DNA from: Palaemon carinicauda
Lineage: Eukaryota; Arthropoda; Malacostraca; Decapoda; Palaemonidae
Direction: 5' to 3'
Assembly: GCF_036898095.1 (NCBI RefSeq)
Contig: NC_090766.1
Coordinates: 35,065,018-35,129,017 of the forward strand
DNA length: 64,000 nucleotides
Part shown: positions 60,513-64,000 of the stretch, one piece after another
Position numbering within the stretch: position 1 is the first letter of the stretch
How the letters are laid out: every line of letters starts with the position of its first letter
The notes under the pieces: generated by a model
What the model was told of the DNA's origin: nothing
The model's database searches: none
The model's input: the letters and a program-made list of their open reading frames with translations, nothing else
Translations under genes and position numbers: made by a program

Positions 60513-61878
60513 CTTAAAACAAGAAATTAGGAATTTGTCAGATGTAAATAAGTGAATGATAGCTATGGAAAAAGATTTCAATTTAGATTCAATCAAATAT
60601 GCAACGTTTATTCTTAACTGAGTTCTTTCTTTTTGGATGTATTTTTTCAGTTAAACATTTTGAAATAAGCGACGAATAGTTTGGAAATATTTGTTTCAGC
60701 CTACATCAACGGATAATCCCTGAGCGAACGTACCATTTTGGAATTTTCGATTATAATGTATACAGGGTGTACACCCAATACATTGTTCTTGGTTCCAATT
60801 GGTAAAGAAGTGCCAAAATTAAGTAGATTGAGCTGTAAACTATGTAAAAAAGAACATAGTTATTTTCTAAAGGACATTTGTTAAGTGCAATTTTCAATGG
60901 ATCGTATCAAAGGATTTCCCAAGTTCCCTAAAAAAAGAAATTCTATAGAATCAATAAACTTGAGTAATAATCTTCTATCCCTTTCCCAGAGTTGATTCTC
61001 TCAAATTGCTTATTTGTGTATTATGAATCAGTCAATAATTCGTCACTAGTGTGTATATATATTCTCCAAATGATTTCTTCTTACATAAGAAAAGTATTTA
61101 GATGGAGGAATTTTTTTTTTGCACCTAAAAGCCTTAACAGAGAAACAATATGATAAGCTGATGTAGACGTATAAAGTCATATAAAGTTTAATGTATATGG
61201 GCTCGTCATATATATAAATTTCCCCCAAAGTAAATAATATATGCAGGAATGGTTTTTGAATAATTATTAACTATGAAAAATGATTGGATACGAATGACTG
61301 AGGTTGACAATCCTATTGAAAAAAACCACAGCCTTTGTTTGCTAAACGAATTCAATATATCGACTCAACTTATCATACAATGACCATTTAATAAATTTAT
61401 ATTTGTATGTAAATAATTCTTTAACTAAGTGGATAATTGAAATTAATTCCAAGTATGGCAAATGAAGGGACATTTCATAAGTGCTTACAGTGCTCCTCAT
61501 TTTATAGATATTGAACATGACATCAGCTTGAATTAGGAAGCATTGACTGCAGGCGAGGTAACGTCGAGAATTGAATCTTGTTATATGTGAAAGTATCATT
61601 GGAATTTCTTTTATGCAATTTGTTGGCAAAATCATATCAAATTTACTTTAAAAATATGGAATCCAAATTCCCCATAACTTATACCCAGGCTGTCTATGTA
61701 CAGGGGCATCCCTCAGAGCCCTCGGTTCCTTGTCCGGAGTTGCTTAGGCAACCTATAAAGGACTACGTCCCTCCTTCGCAGGACCCAGTTTGAAGCCGCA
61801 GTGTACGATTGTCCCGCCAAGAGCTCATATCCGTTTATATATTAAATAAAATCTACTTCAAAGGAGAGTGATTCTTAC
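60513..61878 (-). other. large intron without minisatellite
   Basis: No 73-bp repeats. A plus-strand coding-like patch (about 61660-61795, including KDYVPPSQDPV before a stop) has no recognised homologue or splice context. Otherwise AT-rich unique sequence. Confidence 0.5.
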
Positions 61879-62844
61879 CTCCGGATTCTTTGCTTTTGCA
61901 ACAAACACAGCGCCCATCGTTGCAGTCAGCATCCAATTCGCCCTCTTTACAATTCTTAGGTTTCTTGCACTTTCCTCCGGCCTCCTTACACGCATTCGTC
62001 TGGTCGCACTTGCCTTTAGCCTGCTTTCCTTGTTTCACCTTTTGCTTACTTCTATCTCGGCTTTCCCCTTTTTGTTTCCTCCATCCTTTGCTCGGTCTCT
62101 CTGAGGGATTGTTTTTGTCTTCTTGGGTTCCCGTTTTATTCTCGTTCTTCTGACCGGATTGTTTACGGTTTTTTCTTTTGATTTTTCTAAGATTTTTGTT
62201 TTTCTTTTCTTTCTTTTGCTGTTGACGATTCTGGTTTCTTCCTCTCTGTTTTCCTTGTCGGTTACGTACCTGCTTACCATTGATTTTCCCCGCATTGCCC
62301 TTTGTATTCTTTCTCACATTTTTATTTCTAGCATTATTCTTCCTGATGCCCTTCTGCTTTCCATTAGCCTTGTTTCTTTGGCCTTTATTGCCACCAGCCC
62401 CTTGCCGTTTCCTGTTGTTACTCGCGGGTCCGTCTTTTGGGTTCCCCGCCTTATTGCTTTTGTTCCCTCTCTTTATGTCTTGGTTTCCACCATCCTTGCT
62501 TCCTTGACCTTTATTGCCACCGGTCCCTTGTTTCCTGTTGTTACTCCCGGGTCCGTCTTTTGGCTTCCCCGCCTTTTTTATTTTATTCCTTCTCTTTATG
62601 TCCTGGTTCCCACCATCCTTGCTTCCTTGACCTTTATTGCCACCGGTCCCTTGTTTCCTGCCATTACTCCCGGATCTGGCTGCTGGCTTTCTGTTCTCAC
62701 CACGGCCGTTTCCATTGGGTCGATCTCGGTCTTTTGAGGATCCATGGACCTCATCTTGGGCTGTTTTCTGTTGCTTCCCAGTCCCGGATTTTTCTGGCTT
62801 TGGTTTCCCGGCTTGGCCATTAGGGCCTGGAGATCTGTTTTCAC
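61879..62844 (-). CDS. basic Lys/Arg/Asn/Gly-rich exon ending in a Cys-rich module
   Basis: Acceptor ATATTCGCCAG, then GT GAA AAC AGA, and donor GGAG|GTAAGA; 966 bp, phase 1 to 1, 322 residues. Residues 1-60 are Pro/Gly/Lys/Gln-rich. Residues about 60-170 hold a 41-residue repeat (123-bp unit, two full copies and a part; core NRKQGTGGNKGQGSKDGGNQ). Residues about 170-275 are extremely basic (runs such as QQQKKEKKNKN and KRKNRKQSG). The last 45 residues form an eight-cysteine module, C-x5-C-x6-C-x5-C-x8-C-x4-C-x-CC, with cores ACKEAGGKC and CVCCKSKES. The region is low complexity, probably disordered and strongly cationic. Plus-strand frames here are Leu/Phe/Ser shadows. The frame has no in-frame Met where it starts, so the N-terminus comes from upstream exons. 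Confidence 0.88.
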
Positions 62845-63322
62845 CTGGCGAATATTTAAGTATTAGTTGATTATTTTATGAACGTTTTAAGGTTTAAAGG
62901 TATAGTGTGTCTAGGAGGATAATAATGGCTATGGCAAAAGAGGCCCATCAAATTAAATAACAGTTGTTTAAAACGGCATGGTAGACCATGTCTAAGTTAA
63001 TCTATGAAATGCCACCAACGGTATTTAGGGCAATAGCATATAATATTAAAAGTCAGCCATTATTTTCCAGTATATGTAAATTAGATATTGTAAATACTGT
63101 AAAAATGTATACGTATGTATAATATGGTTAAACATATGTGGTTATAGTTCCAGTATCATCTGAAAATACACGCACCAGAACATCAGTTGTATAATCCCAA
63201 TCCTATCCCTACCACGGCAGTAACCTGCCTAGTAAACAGCCACAGGTCATGGTCCAAGGCTAGGATCAATCTACTGTCATGTGAATACAAGCAGATGCAT
63301 TACCGCTGTGCTAGTGAGGAGG

Positions 63323-63408
<86 letters not shown>

Positions 63409-63433
63409 TGTGGAGAGAAAGAGAGAGATATAT
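62845..63433 (-). other. intron with (TA)n tract
   Basis: Intron between the first two exons in the window. Apart from the (TA)n at its 5' end (63324-63407) no feature is seen. Confidence 0.6.
63324..63407. repeat. (TA)n microsatellite
   Basis: About 42 TA repeats starting 32 bp into the intron. Unspliced, they would extend the exon frame as Tyr-Ile repeats. Confidence 0.95.
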
Positions 63434-63439
63434 GCTTAC

Positions 63440-63584
63440 CCTGAGTCCTTATTCTGCAGCAGCTTTGGCCGTCCGGGCAAGTAATTTGCTTCAAAACATT
63501 TCTGCAATTGCCATCCTTGTTATCAACACACTGGCCTCCTGCGTCAGAACAGATTTTTTCGGCAGGTCTATTTCGAAGGCCCTT
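63440..63584 (-). CDS. first visible exon, six-cysteine module
   Basis: Acceptor CACTAACTTCCAG, then AAG GGC CTT, and donor CAGG|GTAAGC; 145 bp, phase 0 in and phase 1 out, 48 residues. Cysteines run C-x6-C-x7-C-x8-C-x5-CC (core CSDAGGQCVDNKDGNC and CPDGQSCC). Compared with the tandem modules the first and sixth cysteines are missing, leaving a spacing like a beta-defensin. The preceding bases could be read as MLKSLLFTNFQ, but they look like the polypyrimidine tract, and I expect a signal-peptide exon beyond 64000. Confidence 0.8.
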
Positions 63585-64000
63585 CTGGAAGTTAGTGAAA
63601 AGCAAACTTTTAAGCATTCTCTAACACACTAAGTACCCCACTGTGCTGCCCCACACTCATTTGTTTATGGGCTTTCTCTCATTGTATTTTAGATCATATT
63701 TCTTTTTTCAGAGGCACAACATTACCTTAAGATAAGACAATTCATTACACAGAAAGTCATATTATGCTAGGTATGCGTAACAACAAATCACTTGTTCGTA
63801 TCTAACAACACTCGATGATACTATGGAGTTAAAAAGTCAGTGGTTGAAATACACCAGAAATTGAAGAAAATAAAGATAGAAAATGTTTTAATAAAGTGCA
63901 TTATGTTTTTAAAAGTCATGATTGTTTTAAATTGTGATAATGTCTGCTTAAACTAGTCAATCTGAACTGACCAAATTGAATGCTGTATTTTAAGGTTTTG
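63585..64000 (-). other. upstream intron or 5' region, no feature
   Basis: AT-rich, no open frame with splice signals, no core promoter motif that I would trust. Confidence 0.5.

Noticed and set aside
61890..62870. Plus-strand Leu/Phe/Pro frames opposite the basic exon
   Set aside because: Antisense shadows of a stop-poor Lys/Gly/Asn-rich coding region; the minus frame has both splice sites and the Cys module.
63300..63617. Single exon from an ATG at 63617 through a Tyr-Ile tail
   Set aside because: The tail is the (TA)n intron tract after a good GTAAGC donor, and the start overlaps a branch point/polypyrimidine tract with CAG.

Overview
The window is animal nuclear DNA, most likely from a decapod crustacean. 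The support is phase-consistent GT-AG introns, long (TA)n, (GA)n and minisatellite arrays, broken non-LTR retrotransposons with decapod-like reverse transcriptase fragments, and a tRNA-derived SINE of a kind I associate with shrimp and crabs. The species is not identifiable from sequence alone. No bacterial or viral features are seen.

One very large gene on the minus strand explains almost all coding signal. It reads from right to left and its first exon(s), including any signal peptide, lie beyond the right edge. From 5' to 3' it has: a small Cys-rich exon (63440-63584); a long, very basic Lys/Arg/Asn/Gln/Gly exon ending in a Cys-rich module (61879-62844); fifteen single-module exons (60381 down to 28702), each encoding one 43-44-residue eight-cysteine module; a two-module exon (26708-26968); a Thr/Pro/Val repeat exon (25619-26272); possibly a short Ser-rich exon (24759-24827); and a family of mucin-like Thr-rich exons (E 21978-23341, C 12339-17320, B 9925-10121, A 5089-6101). 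Every splice junction I could place from the first exon's donor onward is phase 1, so all internal exons are symmetric cassettes. The predicted product is a secreted polycationic, multi-module Cys-rich protein with one or more O-glycosylated mucin tails. I do not recognise it as a named protein.

Region by region: 1-1160 is non-coding with a (TA)n tract and two CRE-like octamers. 1165-2925 is a decayed non-LTR retrotransposon. 3075-24760 holds duplicated and partly decayed copies of a mucin-tail unit (A, B, B', C, D, E, F), with minisatellites of 56, 61, 36 and 21 bp and three inverted-repeat (MITE-like) elements between them. 25619-63584 is the modular body of the gene. Its introns are largely filled by a 73-bp minisatellite that starts almost at each 5' splice site. 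Between about 41 and 57 kb the exon-plus-intron blocks are recent tandem copies, with a higher-order 6,786-bp duplication.

Together this looks like a tandem-exon factory: a Cys-rich module with partly beta-defensin-like spacing, multiplied as phase-1 cassettes and joined to interchangeable mucin tails. An adhesive, barrier or host-defence role is inference only.
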